Assembly (NCBI GenBank): GCA_037355855.1
Contig: CM074760.1
Coordinates: 7,370,501 to 7,434,500 of the forward strand
Length of the DNA stretch: 64,000 nucleotides
Source of the DNA: Pseudo-nitzschia pungens
Taxonomy: Eukaryota; Bacillariophyta; Bacillariophyceae; Bacillariales; Bacillariaceae
Direction: 5' to 3'
The notes beneath the pieces are model-generated. The model saw only the letters and a program-made list of their open reading frames with translations. It made no database searches and was not told where the DNA came from. Below, in pieces: positions 32,144-42,372 of the stretch. Position 1 is the first letter of the stretch, and every line of letters begins with the position of its first letter. Made by a program: the position numbers and the translations under genes.

Positions 32144-32840
32144 CATCAATCACCAACAATCCTAAGTACGTACTATTCGTGTGGCTTGCATAATGGCACG
32201 CCTCCTGCTCCACTTTTCCCGGATTGAATTCATAGTTCATCCTTGTCCGATTGTCATTTTTGTCCACCAAACCTACCATACACAGACAGTAATTAGTGCG
32301 TATGTTGGAGTCTTCGCGATCTTGCGAGCCAGTCACCGCGAAAAAAAATACAGTGTTCGAAATGCCAGGGCCTAGGTAATCGTTGCACGTTTCAGAAAGT
32401 GTACCGAAGGATGATGTTTGTTCCACCATCATTACGTTTGTACGCTATCATTTTTCGGGCAGCACACGTCGCGCCACGAACCATCTACCGGTACCTTACG
32501 AGTAAGGTTACATTTCCCCTCCCCATTATTTCGATCATCTCGACTCTTACTTTATTGGTGACTGGTCCGGTACTACTCCGATGTAAGTTTGATTGGTAAG
32601 GTTAATCTTTGTCGATGCCGGCATCATTTCCTCTCGATGATACATTGGTTCCGCTCCGGAACTCAGCACAACATTGGTAATAGAGTAGTAATCGTCCCAT
32701 TCAATCAACAACAGAAGGTTGGGTTTAGTCACGTCCTTCCAGAGTTGTCAGCAAAACGAAACAGACGTTTTGCAACCGCTTTCTGATCCCATCATCCGTG
32801 GGGTTCTGATTCGGTGACGAAAACAAAGAAGCATCCATCT

Positions 32841-32922
32841 CGAATCGAATCGCATCGCATCGAATCGAATCGAATCGCATCGAATCGAATCGAATCAAAT
32901 CAAATCAAATCAAATCAAATCG
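32841..32922. repeat. Pentanucleotide tract CGAAT/CGCAT/CAAAT immediately upstream of a start codon
   Basis: About 16 units of a 5-bp repeat that changes stepwise from CGAAT and CGCAT variants to CAAAT and ends 17 bp before the ATG at 32939. It is therefore in the promoter or 5' leader. Confidence 0.95.
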
Positions 32923-32938
32923 AGAGAACCGGGAAAGA

Positions 32939-34642
32939 ATGGAAGGCACGGACGCGATGGCTGCTCTCGGGGGCACCGACATTCGCAAGGTAATGAAGTC
33001 ACAGGGTCCCATCGTGACTGCTGTCATCCTCCGTTGTTCGCCTTCCTCTCCGAACCTCGACGAGGACGAGGACTCCAAGCCGGCAGCCGTGGCCAATTTC
33101 AAGGCAGAGCCAGAGCCCGAGAACGGTGGCAGCAGCGAAACCGAAACCGAAAACGGAGACACCACGGATGCCTCTGCCTCTGCCTCTGCTCCAACGCCAC
33201 GCGTTATCTTGAGCAATCTGATCGAAGAGGTCCAAATCGATACCACGCCCAGCAAATCCAAGGTAGCGGAAGTTCTGGGAGGACCCTTTACTTTTTTGGG
33301 TCAATTCGAAGACGAGGGAATCGTCCTGATGGTGAGGAATTTTCCGGACGATCTCGAGTCGGATCTGAGAGACATTTACGAGAACAGCGAGGAGGAACAC
33401 CACGACAACGAGAACAACAACAACAACAACAACAATAACAACAACAATAACAACAACAATACCAGCAGCTTTTCGTTTTCCGAACAGCTGTCCAAAAACT
33501 TCAACATCAAGGCACTCAAAGCGGTGTGTTTCCAGCGGGACATCGACACCGGAGCCATGACGGAAAAGCGGGAACTCGTCGAGGCTCTGGTGGACTATCA
33601 GAAGCGTTTGCCGCCACACAATCCCCACCAATTGCAGCCCCCTCTGCACAGGGTTCGTGTTCGGGGAGATATCGTAGTGATGAAGGTAGCCGAGACTGCC
33701 GAAGAACTGGATCACGATGGTAGTGAAAGTGACAATGAAAAAACCCACGCGGACGATGGCGAATCCAAAGCATCCGGCAGCAATGACACCGGGGGTGATG
33801 CGGGAGAGCGTAACGAGAACCCGTCACAAAGTAACAGTGATGCACCAAATAATGACATCAATAATAATAATAATAACAACAATGCAAAGGAAGCGATAAC
33901 GATGCCGTCGAACGATGAGTTCTTTCTGGATTATTCCAAGGAGGCCTACATCGAGTTTGCATCCCGCACGGACATTCCGGAGCACGAAATAGAACTCGAA
34001 GAATGCGACGAGGAAGAAACCGAAACCGAAAACGAAACTGGGGAAAGTGGAGAAGAATCTGCTGCAATGGTTGCGGTTAACGAGGGGAACAACAACGAGG
34101 ACGATGACGACGACGACGACGATCCCGAAGAGATCGACGAAAACGACAAGTCGGCCATGTTCAACCTGGTGATGAACGAACTCCTTCGCCAGTACCGAGA
34201 AGAAAACGGGAGGGGTCCCAACACCAAGGAGCTCCTGGAGCTTCGGTCGAATATTGCGAGGGAACTAGGAGTCGAGATTGCTCACGAGATCGACGGGGAT
34301 TGGGACAAAATGGCAAAGGAAAACCAGGTGCCTTCCGCAAAGAAGATTTACTTCACGAAGGAGGCCGATCGGGTAAGGGAGTACGTGCCGGATGCCAACG
34401 AGTATCCTTCCGATAGGGGCGAGGAAGACGACGAGGAATACGACGAGGACGACGAGGACGAGGACGAGGAATATTCGGAGGATGTTTCCCGTTCGTTACA
34501 GGATGCGTACGAAGAAACAGAGGATGGAGAGCACACCGACCAACCACCGAGGAAGAGGTTAAAGGTTGCGGAGGATGAAACAGACGAAGGTGATTCCAAA
34601 CCACCAGCATCAGCTTCGGCATCAGCATCAGTTTCGACGTGA
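32939..34642 (+). CDS. Acidic low-complexity protein with a possible DUF5880-like domain
   Basis: Intronless, 567 aa. An ordered N-terminal region can be seen: VILSNLIEEVQIDTTPSKSKV, then EVLGGPFTFLGQFEDEGIVLMVRN, and after a poly-Asn insert LPPHNPHQLQPPLHRVRVRGDIVVMK. The order 'LGG-TF-GQ ... V-RGDI' reminds me of a small protein family shared by algae and their large DNA viruses (DUF5880); this is from memory and unverified. A second ordered patch, FNLVMNELLRQYREENGRGPNTKELLELRSNIARELG, is helical. Between them are long Asp/Glu, Asn and Ser stretches, and a basic PPRKRLKV near the C-terminus could be a nuclear localisation signal. The function is unknown. The ATG at 32939 is the first in frame and follows the pentanucleotide leader tract. 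Confidence 0.8.
   Translation: MEGTDAMAALGGTDIRKVMKSQGPIVTAVILRCSPSSPNLDEDEDSKPAAVANFKAEPEPENGGSSETETENGDTTDASASASAPTPRVILSNLIEEVQIDTTPSKSKVAEVLGGPFTFLGQFEDEGIVLMVRNFPDDLESDLRDIYENSEEEHHDNENNNNNNNNNNNNNNNNTSSFSFSEQLSKNFNIKALKAVCFQRDIDTGAMTEKRELVEALVDYQKRLPPHNPHQLQPPLHRVRVRGDIVVMKVAETAEELDHDGSESDNEKTHADDGESKASGSNDTGGDAGERNENPSQSNSDAPNNDINNNNNNNNAKEAITMPSNDEFFLDYSKEAYIEFASRTDIPEHEIELEECDEEETETENETGESGEESAAMVAVNEGNNNEDDDDDDDDPEEIDENDKSAMFNLVMNELLRQYREENGRGPNTKELLELRSNIARELGVEIAHEIDGDWDKMAKENQVPSAKKIYFTKEADRVREYVPDANEYPSDRGEEDDEEYDEDDEDEDEEYSEDVSRSLQDAYEETEDGEHTDQPPRKRLKVAEDETDEGDSKPPASASASASVST
33409..33462. repeat. AAC/AAT triplet tract encoding poly-Asn
   Basis: About 18 consecutive AAC or AAT codons inside the acidic protein gene. 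They separate two conserved-looking blocks of its N-terminal domain. A shorter Asn tract is at about 33859-33884. Confidence 0.9.
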
Positions 34643-36308
34643 AGGAAGATAAATATCACGAATGCATTACAATATCCTCCTCTACTGTTTTATTTGCGTT
34701 AAATATTATCTAGGGGATGTGCATTTTGATTTTGATTTTATATCTCCCGCCTTCCCATTCTCAAAAAGGATTCTTTCCAAACCCAGCACAGAAACACGTA
34801 TGAATATGTATCTAGTAAGGTCCCAGATAGACTTCATCATTACCTGCTAACACTACCGGTACATACTTTGCCTTCTCAAGACTCGAAGACTCAAAGACCC
34901 AATTAGGGGTTTTGCATGCGATAAAGAGTAATAGCTAGTTCTTCTTTTAAAAAACCCAGAACTCGTACAGAAACATGTAAATACCGCATGTATCTAGTGT
35001 CTCATCTACGGTAGAGTTCATGATTCCTAGTCAATCAAAATACGAAGCATCATACTTTCCCCTCAAGACTCGAGGTAGACCCTAGGCCCAATCAGGGGCT
35101 TTGCATAAGGTTTACGGTTCATTCTTTCTTTGAAGTCTTTTGGTTGTAACCTTAGCTTGCATGATGATGGATCACGAAACAGAATGAATGAATCGTATAA
35201 GGTATGATGGAGTGTACGAGTAAGGTTAAGACCACATGCTGTACTTTTCCCTGGTGAATCTTACTCGTACCCGTAGTTCATTCTAAGTCAAACGGTTATG
35301 GTCCCTGGTTCACGCTCTTGATATGTTGTTACGGTCCCTGGTTCAAGCTTTTGACACGAAACAGCGAAAGATCCTACTGAATGTTATCGGTAACCTTATC
35401 GGTACCGGTATGTTTTTGGTGTTTCTGAGAAACAGCGAGTCCGTTTCGCGTTGGACCGACGGGATTTGAGGGAATTCCTCCCCCCTATTCCACGTGCCAG
35501 CTCAGACGTAGTGTGCGCTGCGCGCCGTTTTGTTCGGTTTTTACGCGGAGGGGGCGGCGACCACCCGATTACCCTAAAAAATACGGAATACTGACAGCAC
35601 ATCGCAGATGAGTGAGTTATCTAATCTAACGGGCGCTCGGACATCAATCAGTGGCTAACAGGTTGCTTACCGGAGGAACCTTCCCGAGAGTATCAAACCC
35701 ATCAGCAGCACATCAGCGCATCCATCATCGTCGATCACTTTCCATCGGTACATACCAAAAATTACGCACTTGCTTGCATACTTGCACTCACCTTTGGGGC
35801 TCACTAGCTACAATACCGGCATATCACTCGTTCGTTTGGAACCATTGTAATTTGATAACTGTGAAACAAACCAAACCAAAGCAAAGCAAACCAAATCTTT
35901 GAGAATAACGAACATGCCGTTTTGTATACGAGTAGTGAATATGCTGCAATTGTTTCTTGTCCTGCTTTTGGTGGATCCCTCCTACTCTGCTCACACTTGG
36001 GGAAGAAAATCGAGCCCATCCAAACACACATTCCGCCATGACCGAAGGAGTTCTGGTGTGGGCGCCACTGCCAGCTCGTCAGGCCAGCTCCAGAATATTG
36101 TCGGCAAACAATTCAGAGGAGGGGATACAAATAATTACAACAACAAGAACAACAAGAACGATATACAACCAGTTGAGGGGCGGAAGCGTGAAAACAGAAA
36201 AGGGACATATATCAGCAGGTGGATTCCTTCGACAGCCAAAAGGTGCACAACATAGAACTCAATCCTTCAGCAATTGCGGAGGCCGCATCCACGTGGTCCA
36301 GAAACAGC
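34643..36308. other. Intergenic: diverged tandem duplication and a signal-peptide-like ORF before RNR
   Basis: It contains the tandem repeat listed separately, a 24-bp direct repeat around TCCCTGGTTCA (35307 and 35336), and TACCGGTA at 34854..34861 and 35403..35410. An ORF at 35914-36255 encodes a hydrophobic leader (LQLFLVLLLVDPSYS). It may be a spliced 5' part of the RNR gene or a separate short frame; see the findings. Confidence 0.5.
34781..35110. repeat. Diverged direct tandem duplication, unit about 180 bp
   Basis: Copy 1 (34781..34920) and copy 2 (34954..35110) share, in order, ACCCAG, CAGAAACA(C/T)GTA, TGTATCTAGT, TTCAT(C/G)ATT, CATACTTT, CTCAAGACTCGA, CCAAT(T/C)AGGGG and TTTGCAT. 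The spacing drifts from 179 to 189 bp. Neither copy has an open frame of note. Confidence 0.7.
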
Positions 36309-37422
36309 ATGTCGTATCCCGACGGATTCGTAGAACCGATTTGTCGTCAGGACGATGACGGGGCGCGGTTTTCGTTGTTTCCCATTGAGCACCCGGATCT
36401 CTGGAGCATGTACAAACAACACGTGGCTTCCTTTTGGACAGCCGATGAAATCGACCTCTCGGCGGACCTGACGGACTGGCAAGAAAACCTCACCAAAAAC
36501 GAGAAGCATTTCATCAGCATGGTCCTGGCGTTTTTTGCCGGAGCCGATGGGATCGTGGTCGAAAACCTGGCCGAGCGATTCTGTCGGGATGTCACGGTTC
36601 CTGAAGCGCGATGCTTCTACGGTTTCCAAATGGCCATGGAAAGCATTCATCAGGAAACCTACTGTTTGTTGATCGACACGTACATTACAAACCCCAAAGA
36701 CAGGGAATTGCTGTTCTCGGCACACACCCGCGTTCCGAGCGTGGAGAAGAAGGCGAAATGGGCACAGCGGTACATTGGGTCCGATGCCTCCTTTGCGGAA
36801 CGACTCGTTGCATTCGCCGCCGTGGAGGGCATTTTCTTTTCCGGTGCTTTCTGTTCCATTTACTGGCTGAAGAAGAGAGGTCTCATGCCCGGTTTGACAT
36901 TTTCGAACGAACTCATTAGCCGCGACGAAGGACTGCACTGCTCGTTTGCTTGTCAGCTCTACTCGAAGCTCGAGCGAAGGCTGACCGAGCAAGACATCCA
37001 CAAACTCATCGGAGAAGCAGTCGAAGTGGAAAAGGAGTTTGTTTGCGACGCTCTTCCTGTCAATTTGATCGGGATGAACAAATCTCTGATGGCTCAATAC
37101 ATTGAGTTTGTTGCCGACCGGCTTTTGGGAGACTTGGGATACAGACCGCTGTTTGGAAGCAAAAATCCATTCGATTGTAAGTTTGTTCGTGTTCGACGTG
37201 CGATTGATTTGTGTCCCGTGATTCATCGGTGTCTCACTGTTTGCTACGATTCTTACGTGGCTGAACGCATGCGCTACAGGGATGGATATGATCAGCTTGG
37301 AAGGCAAGACAAACTTCTTCGAGAAGCGAGTAGGAGAATATCAAAAGAGTGGCGTGATGGCCAACCTCGAACAGACCTCTGCGGGAACACGTGGGAACTT
37401 GAATTTCGATGCTGACTTTTAG
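36309..37422 (+). CDS. RNR2: Ribonucleoside-diphosphate reductase small subunit (R2, class Ia)
   Basis: Supplies the tyrosyl-radical subunit of the enzyme that makes dNTPs. Exons 36309..37176 and 37280..37422; the intron has donor GTAAGT and acceptor CTACAG and splits the Trp codon of NPFDW. This gives 336 aa. Iron ligands and radical site are present: [13 protein letters not shown] (Asp); [18 protein letters not shown] (Glu, His); [12 protein letters not shown], whose first Tyr is the radical residue; [10 protein letters not shown] (Glu); and [12 protein letters not shown] (Glu, His). The C-terminus [20 protein letters not shown] ends NFDADF, the tail that docks to R1. The chosen ATG gives a normal cytosolic R2. 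However, the frame is open for 39 codons upstream ([18 protein letters not shown]) without an ATG, so a spliced longer N-terminus is possible. Confidence 0.95.
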
Positions 37423-38291
37423 AGCCGAAATCCAAAACAATAGTACAAGAAGGCATCTTGCTACGATGGTATCACCAGAGTTGCAGTGGTAGCTGCAACA
37501 ACATGCAGAATCTCAACTTGTTCAACGGAAACCACCAAGTGATTCTTCGATTGCTGCGTTCGTTCGTTCGTTCGTTCGTTTGTTCATTCATTCCCTCGTT
37601 TGCTTGCTCGATCGGCTCACGTCCCGCACGATGCGGATTGCAACAACCTGCAACCACCAAAACAAATGTTTCAGTCTGATGACAAAAATGAACACATCAC
37701 ATCTCCCACTACTACTACTACTACTACTAATAGTTGACAGTCGGATTCTTTGCCCGGAATTTTCAACACTATTTCCGAGCACAAGTACCGTTATTGTTCT
37801 TTAAAATTTCTTGTAACACTGCTATCATTATTTCAACTCTTTGATATTGGTTCAAGTTGTGTTTTGCTAGGTTACTGAAGACCTTTAGGTTTTCTTAGTT
37901 TCACAAGATCCGAAGTGCACAGACAACCCGTTGTTGTCGGCAGTAGCAAGTTTATGTGACGGTTTGCTCTGGTGAAAAAGAAAAGGGCAGAAAGGTGGGG
38001 CCATAGGTAGTGTGAAGTCATCAGACCGATTTCGGACGGACGTTGCACAACATGCGAGGTTTTGCACTCCTAAGTTTTGTTCGAAAGCCATTGACTCTTT
38101 TGCAACATTTGAACTCTTAATGTCTGGAAGTCACGGGACTTGAAACCGCATAAACCGTACCTACAAATTGCGTTGAGGACATTTCCTCCATTGCGTCTTT
38201 CGGTTCATCGTTAGAGAATCGAAATACTTTAAACAGCTTACGTCACAGATGGGAAATGGAGGGGAGTTTATTATAGTTATTATAACAGTGT
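37423..38291. other. Intergenic between convergent RNR2 and RPS16
   Basis: No gene recognised. It contains (CGTT)6 at 37557..37580 and a CTA triplet run at 37709..37730. The two genes' 3' ends face each other across this stretch. Confidence 0.6.
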
Positions 38292-39017
38292 TTAACGGTA
38301 CGACTTTTGGAATCGGGCACGGGCACTGCGTCCTCCGTATTTCTTGGGTTCACAGCGACGAGGATCACTGACAAGGAGAGTTCTGTCGTAGTCAAGGATT
38401 GTCTTTCTGAGTTCGTTCTTTGAGGATTCGTCGACGTACTTGGCGGTGTATGCGACAATAGACTTGGCAATAGCCGCTCGGATGGCGTAGATCTGGGCGG
38501 TGATACCTCCTCCCTTTACTCTGATGCGGATATCGAGGTTGGAGAACTTTTCTTGTCCGAGGATGAGGACAGGCTCGTAGACCTTCAACCTCATGCATGC
38601 GGGTTCGATGTTCTCAATAGGTTGCCCATTGACCTTGATGAGTCCCCGGCCTTGCTTAGCAAAGGCCACGGCGGTGGCCGTCTTCTTCCTACAAAAACAA
38701 AACGAGTGGAAAATCAAATTGGAATCAGACGACGCATCTAAAAATCGATCTACGAGAGGCACTCCCCTCGAACGGCATCGGTCCTCTCCACTATCGCACG
38801 AAAACTGCTTAAATTGTTGTCTCTCGTTCATCCGGGAAGGATGATACAGGATGCCACCATCGGCGTTCGTCCCATACCCAACACCAACCAATCGGCCATC
38901 GTTCCACCAACTCCTCATGTACACCAAAACTGTCCGCTAGCATGCCTCCCATCTATTGTCATTTTCTTCTCGAGCAACTTACTTTCCGAATACTTGAACA
39001 GATTTTACAGACGCCAT
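38292..39017 (-). CDS. RPS16: 40S ribosomal protein S16 (uS9)
   Basis: Small-subunit ribosomal protein; its C-terminal tail reaches the P-site tRNA. Exon 1 is 38983..39017 (only 35 nt: [11 protein letters not shown] plus two bases) and exon 2 is 38292..38688. They are separated by a 294-nt intron (donor GTAAGT, acceptor TTTGTAG). The 143-aa product is the usual length and runs [62 protein letters not shown] and [11 protein letters not shown], with the conserved C-terminal arginine. A long first intron right after the start is common in ribosomal protein genes. The gene is head-to-head with ADAT1, 481 bp away. Confidence 0.96.
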
Positions 39018-39498
39018 GGTGCTATTATTGAATCTACTCGAAAGTGCTCCTTGTAGGTGTGGTTGAGTTGCAGCTCCAGATTGGGTGTTTTGTTGAACGC
39101 ACTACAAACCGCGCAAGAAACAAAAATGGTAGGCGGAGATGTGCGTTTTTAGTAAGAAGTAATTGCGTAAAACCTCATCTCTAATGTTGTATTTTGAATT
39201 GAAGCAAAAGTTTTCGCGCCTTTTTGGTCCAATGAGATCGATCGATTGATTGATTCATTCATTCATTCATGAGATGTCTGTGCTGAGGATCAGAGGGGGA
39301 TGCGTGACAATACAAAAAGGAACATTTTTTTGTTTCAACTGATTGGGATCGCTATGTGTGATACGAGTAACCTTACGAGTAAGCCTTACGTAACTTACGA
39401 GTGAAGGCTGATGGATCAAAATGATTATGATGTGATTCACTCTTCTAAGGGATTACAACATCTCTTTGCCTCGTTTCCGGATTCATCAGTTGAGGACG
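39018..39498. other. Divergent promoter region RPS16 / ADAT1
   Basis: 481 bp between start codons. It contains ATTGATTGATTCATTCATTC-type tetramer runs (about 39242-39270) and a cluster of GAGTAAC, CCTTACGAGTAAGCCTTACG motifs (about 39363-39405) just before the ADAT1 leader. Confidence 0.6.
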
Positions 39499-41586
39499 AT
39501 GACATCAACAGCGGAGAACGACGGCAGCGTCAACGAGGCATTACCAAACGATCGAAACAGTGTCACAGAAAGGGCCGACTGTGCAGAAACGTTGCCGTCT
39601 CTGTCATCAGCGCCACGATCCAATGTGAATTCCAACGCGGAAGGCACCGCAAAAAAGAAAAGGCCGGCCATTCGGCACGCCGAAAAGCGGCGGACGTCGA
39701 CGTGTCGATTCGCAGATCGCATTGCACAGCTTTCGGTGGATCACTACAAGAGGACGATAGCCGCGGACAAACGACCATCGCAAACATGCATGGCAACGAT
39801 CGTCGCCCACTATCACCAAGAAAACGGTGGTAAAGATTCGGGAAATTGCGACGAACGGGACGACAATCAGAATTGCAAGGATAGTGCCGCTGGGAGGCTA
39901 TGGGTTTTGAGTATGGGGGTGGGAACCAAGTTCCTCCCCGAGTCAAGCTTGCGCCGGGAAATAGAAATGGAAGCCAAAGATGGCTACGGCTCAAGGGTTC
40001 GAGACATGCATGCCGAGGTTTTGGCACGTCGGGCCTTTCGGCGACAACTGACATTGGAAATCCAAGAGGATCTGAGACTTGCCGGTGAACAAGAGACAGG
40101 GAGCAAGGCTTCGGCAAACCGTATTTTGATTCGATCGGAGGATAGAGATTCAAAAATTCGTTACAGGCTACGACCGGGTGTAACCCTACATCTGTATACT
40201 AGTTCGGCTCCCTGCGGGAATTCTACACTCAAGAGGTTTTGCAAAATGTCCAAGGAGAAATTCCGAGACGATCTTGGGCCCGATGAGTGGCCCAAGGGTG
40301 CACACGAGCCTCCACCGGGTCATAGCATCAAACTTGGCGAGTTTTCTTTACTTTTAAAGAAAGACAATAGCAGCATCAATCAACAAACCTGTACCGTGGC
40401 TACTAACAGTGAAGACAAGAATATTTCATCGGTCGTTGCCGACAAGGCGTCTTCGAAACCATCGATGAGGGACCCATCAGTAAACGCAATGGTTGCAGAA
40501 GACGATTGTCTTGTCAAGTCGAAAAGAACACGAATCGAAAAGAATCCATCGTCGGGTTCAGAAACGGATAGAATCCAATCGCAACCTGCTCGGCAGCAAA
40601 ACGCATCAAAACGAAAGCCAAAGCCATGGCCAGCAACCCTTTCCGACGAATGGGCTCCACCCGGAACGACCATAGTTGGGTTTCGGAACAAGGGATCGAT
40701 TCACACCTGCTCCGACAAAATTTGTCGATGGAACTATTTGGGTATGCAGGGATCACTCCTCGCCGGTTTCATGGAAGCGCCCCTCTACATGTCGACTCTG
40801 ACGGTTGGGAGGAAGCTTTCTGGACCTGTTTGTCGACGTGCCATTTGCTGTCGACTGGATACACGTTGTCGTCAACCAAATCTCGTCATCCCCCCCAACC
40901 AAGGCGCGGCCACTCGGGATGGCGTCCGTGACAAAAGCAATAGGAACAGCACCACGATGGAATACCGCGTCAATCATCCTGCCGTAATGGGAACCGCGGT
41001 GTATATGGACACAGGCGTGGTCGATACCAGCAATATCGAAGAAACAGGCCAGGACGTCCGATTTCATTCCTCCTTTGTTTGGGCTTGGTGGGCAGGCTTG
41101 GACAGCGACAAAACTAGTACAAGCCCCAACACTGATTGTGATGGGGTATTGGAATGCATTGAAAGCTCGAGTGGACTTCGAGTGGACTTGTTGGATGAAG
41201 AGCAAAACAGGCAAAATACTGAGCAAGGTCCTTGCGGCACTGGTGCTCCACAAATAAGCACGAAAGCGCTGACGTCGCTTTTTTTGCATGTATATCACCA
41301 AGCAGCGGCAAAGAAAAATCTAAGCTATGATGCTTTTGAACAGGGTCGAAGTACGGCGATTAGTGATGATGGTGCAATTGATGGAAAGACCGAACAAGAG
41401 GGGAATATTGGTAGGTCTTGGGTCAACAATATGGCCACCCTGAGAGCACTACGAGAAGTAAAGAAAACGTGTTCACCAACTCACGAAGAAGTCAAGGATC
41501 GTTTGTTTGCAGAACACAGAGTCCTCTCTCAGTGGCAAAGAAGGGGATACGAGGATATTTGTGTAAAAGTAACCAATAGAAACTAG
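39499..41586 (+). CDS. ADAT1: tRNA-specific adenosine deaminase 1 (editase domain)
   Basis: Deaminates adenosine-37 next to the anticodon in eukaryotic tRNA-Ala. Intronless, 695 aa, with the A_deamin domain spanning most of the chain. SVDHYKRTIAA and ATIVAHY open it. WVLSMGVGTKFLPES precedes DMHAEVLARRAF, whose His-Ala-Glu (about residues 171-173) gives the zinc ligand and the catalytic Glu. LHLYTSSAPCGNST supplies the first zinc Cys and HTCSDKICRWNYLGMQGSLLAGF the second, with the Arg-Trp-Asn signature. VGRKLS and FVWAWW follow, and MATLRALREVKK lies at the end. A low-complexity insert of about 80 residues separates the two cysteine blocks. The start is the first ATG in frame; upstream codons are open only from a TTG. 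Confidence 0.93.
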   Translation: MTSTAENDGSVNEALPNDRNSVTERADCAETLPSLSSAPRSNVNSNAEGTAKKKRPAIRHAEKRRTSTCRFADRIAQLSVDHYKRTIAADKRPSQTCMATIVAHYHQENGGKDSGNCDERDDNQNCKDSAAGRLWVLSMGVGTKFLPESSLRREIEMEAKDGYGSRVRDMHAEVLARRAFRRQLTLEIQEDLRLAGEQETGSKASANRILIRSEDRDSKIRYRLRPGVTLHLYTSSAPCGNSTLKRFCKMSKEKFRDDLGPDEWPKGAHEPPPGHSIKLGEFSLLLKKDNSSINQQTCTVATNSEDKNISSVVADKASSKPSMRDPSVNAMVAEDDCLVKSKRTRIEKNPSSGSETDRIQSQPARQQNASKRKPKPWPATLSDEWAPPGTTIVGFRNKGSIHTCSDKICRWNYLGMQGSLLAGFMEAPLYMSTLTVGRKLSGPVCRRAICCRLDTRCRQPNLVIPPNQGAATRDGVRDKSNRNSTTMEYRVNHPAVMGTAVYMDTGVVDTSNIEETGQDVRFHSSFVWAWWAGLDSDKTSTSPNTDCDGVLECIESSSGLRVDLLDEEQNRQNTEQGPCGTGAPQISTKALTSLFLHVYHQAAAKKNLSYDAFEQGRSTAISDDGAIDGKTEQEGNIGRSWVNNMATLRALREVKKTCSPTHEEVKDRLFAEHRVLSQWQRRGYEDICVKVTNRN

Positions 41587-41922
41587 GAAGGACCAGCGAA
41601 AAACAAAAATGATTTTTGATCCGAGCATTGTTGACTACACGTACTCGAATCGAGAAGTTACGAGTTCCATATATCTGTTCCACATATCTTTTGCCTTGAG
41701 GAAAGCCCTTCATGTCGAACGCAGTCATTCTATAGGTGTTTGTGCTTCGGTGATGAGGGAACTTTAATTTTTGTTTGACATTCGACAAACTTATTTGCGG
41801 TTCCGCTACTGGTTGATCATTCCGATGAAAAGAATACATGTAGTAGGTTCTCACTGAGGTGTGCAATTTGAACCCAGTTCAGCTTCATACAAACAAGCCT
41901 ACTGACTGGTCAAAACTCTTTA
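41587..41922. other. Convergent 3' region ADAT1 / small membrane protein A
   Basis: 336 bp, no gene or repeat recognised. Confidence 0.6.
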
Positions 41923-42372
41923 CTATGGTGTCGGGCATCTGCCCTGACAATTGACAATTGCGTAACCAATATCACGAGGCCATGTGACTAATCTCTCGAA
42001 AAAATTGTTCAGACTCCTGAATGGCTGCGACACAAAACCAATATTTCATTAGATTTCATTTGCAGTTCGAAAACACATCTTGAAAAAGTGAAGCATTTTC
42101 GCTCCCAAAATGGAAACACTTACCTGCGGGAAGATAGCCTCGATCGGCTAGAGAGGACGCAAAGAATACGAAATGATTCAATACCGTAGTCGTGGAAGAT
42201 AGAGAGGGAGATGAGCAACAACTAACTGTCGAGGTCGTTTCCAATGCGAAAATCGAGCACAGAAAATTACCTGTAGGAATATCCATGGGACAGAAAAAAA
42301 TAAGGCGACTGGCCAGCCCAAAAATACAAGAAGAGCGATCCAAAGGATGGCAAAAATCGGATTTTGCGCCAT
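41923..42372 (-). CDS. Small membrane protein A (75 aa, three exons, one a 24-nt microexon)
   Basis: Exons 42271..42372, 42124..42147 and 41923..42024, with introns of 123 and 99 nt. All junctions are phase 0 with GTAA donors and CTAG or GCAG acceptors. Exon 1 gives MAQNPIFAILWIALLVFLGW followed by PVALFFSVPWIFLQ, one hydrophobic helix. Exon 2 gives only PIEAIFPQ. Exon 3 gives PFRSLNNFFERLVTWPRDIG, then YAIVNCQGRCPTP. The model is confirmed by residue-by-residue alignment with protein B (43095..43431), where the microexon sequence is fused to the last exon as PFEALLPN. I do not recognise the family. A single-pass membrane protein with a short polar C-terminal domain is all that can be said. 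No exon is long enough to stand out as an ORF. Confidence 0.8.

Larger units (their letters stand above)
31158..32938. other. Long intergenic region (1.8 kb)
   Basis: No gene recognised. It contains an AAG-triplet run (about 31937-31962), (GAAT)7 at 32116..32143, TACCGGTA at 32486..32493 next to GAGTAAGGTTA, another GTAAGGTTA near 32598, and a pentanucleotide tract at 32841..32922 in the leader of the next gene. Confidence 0.6.
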
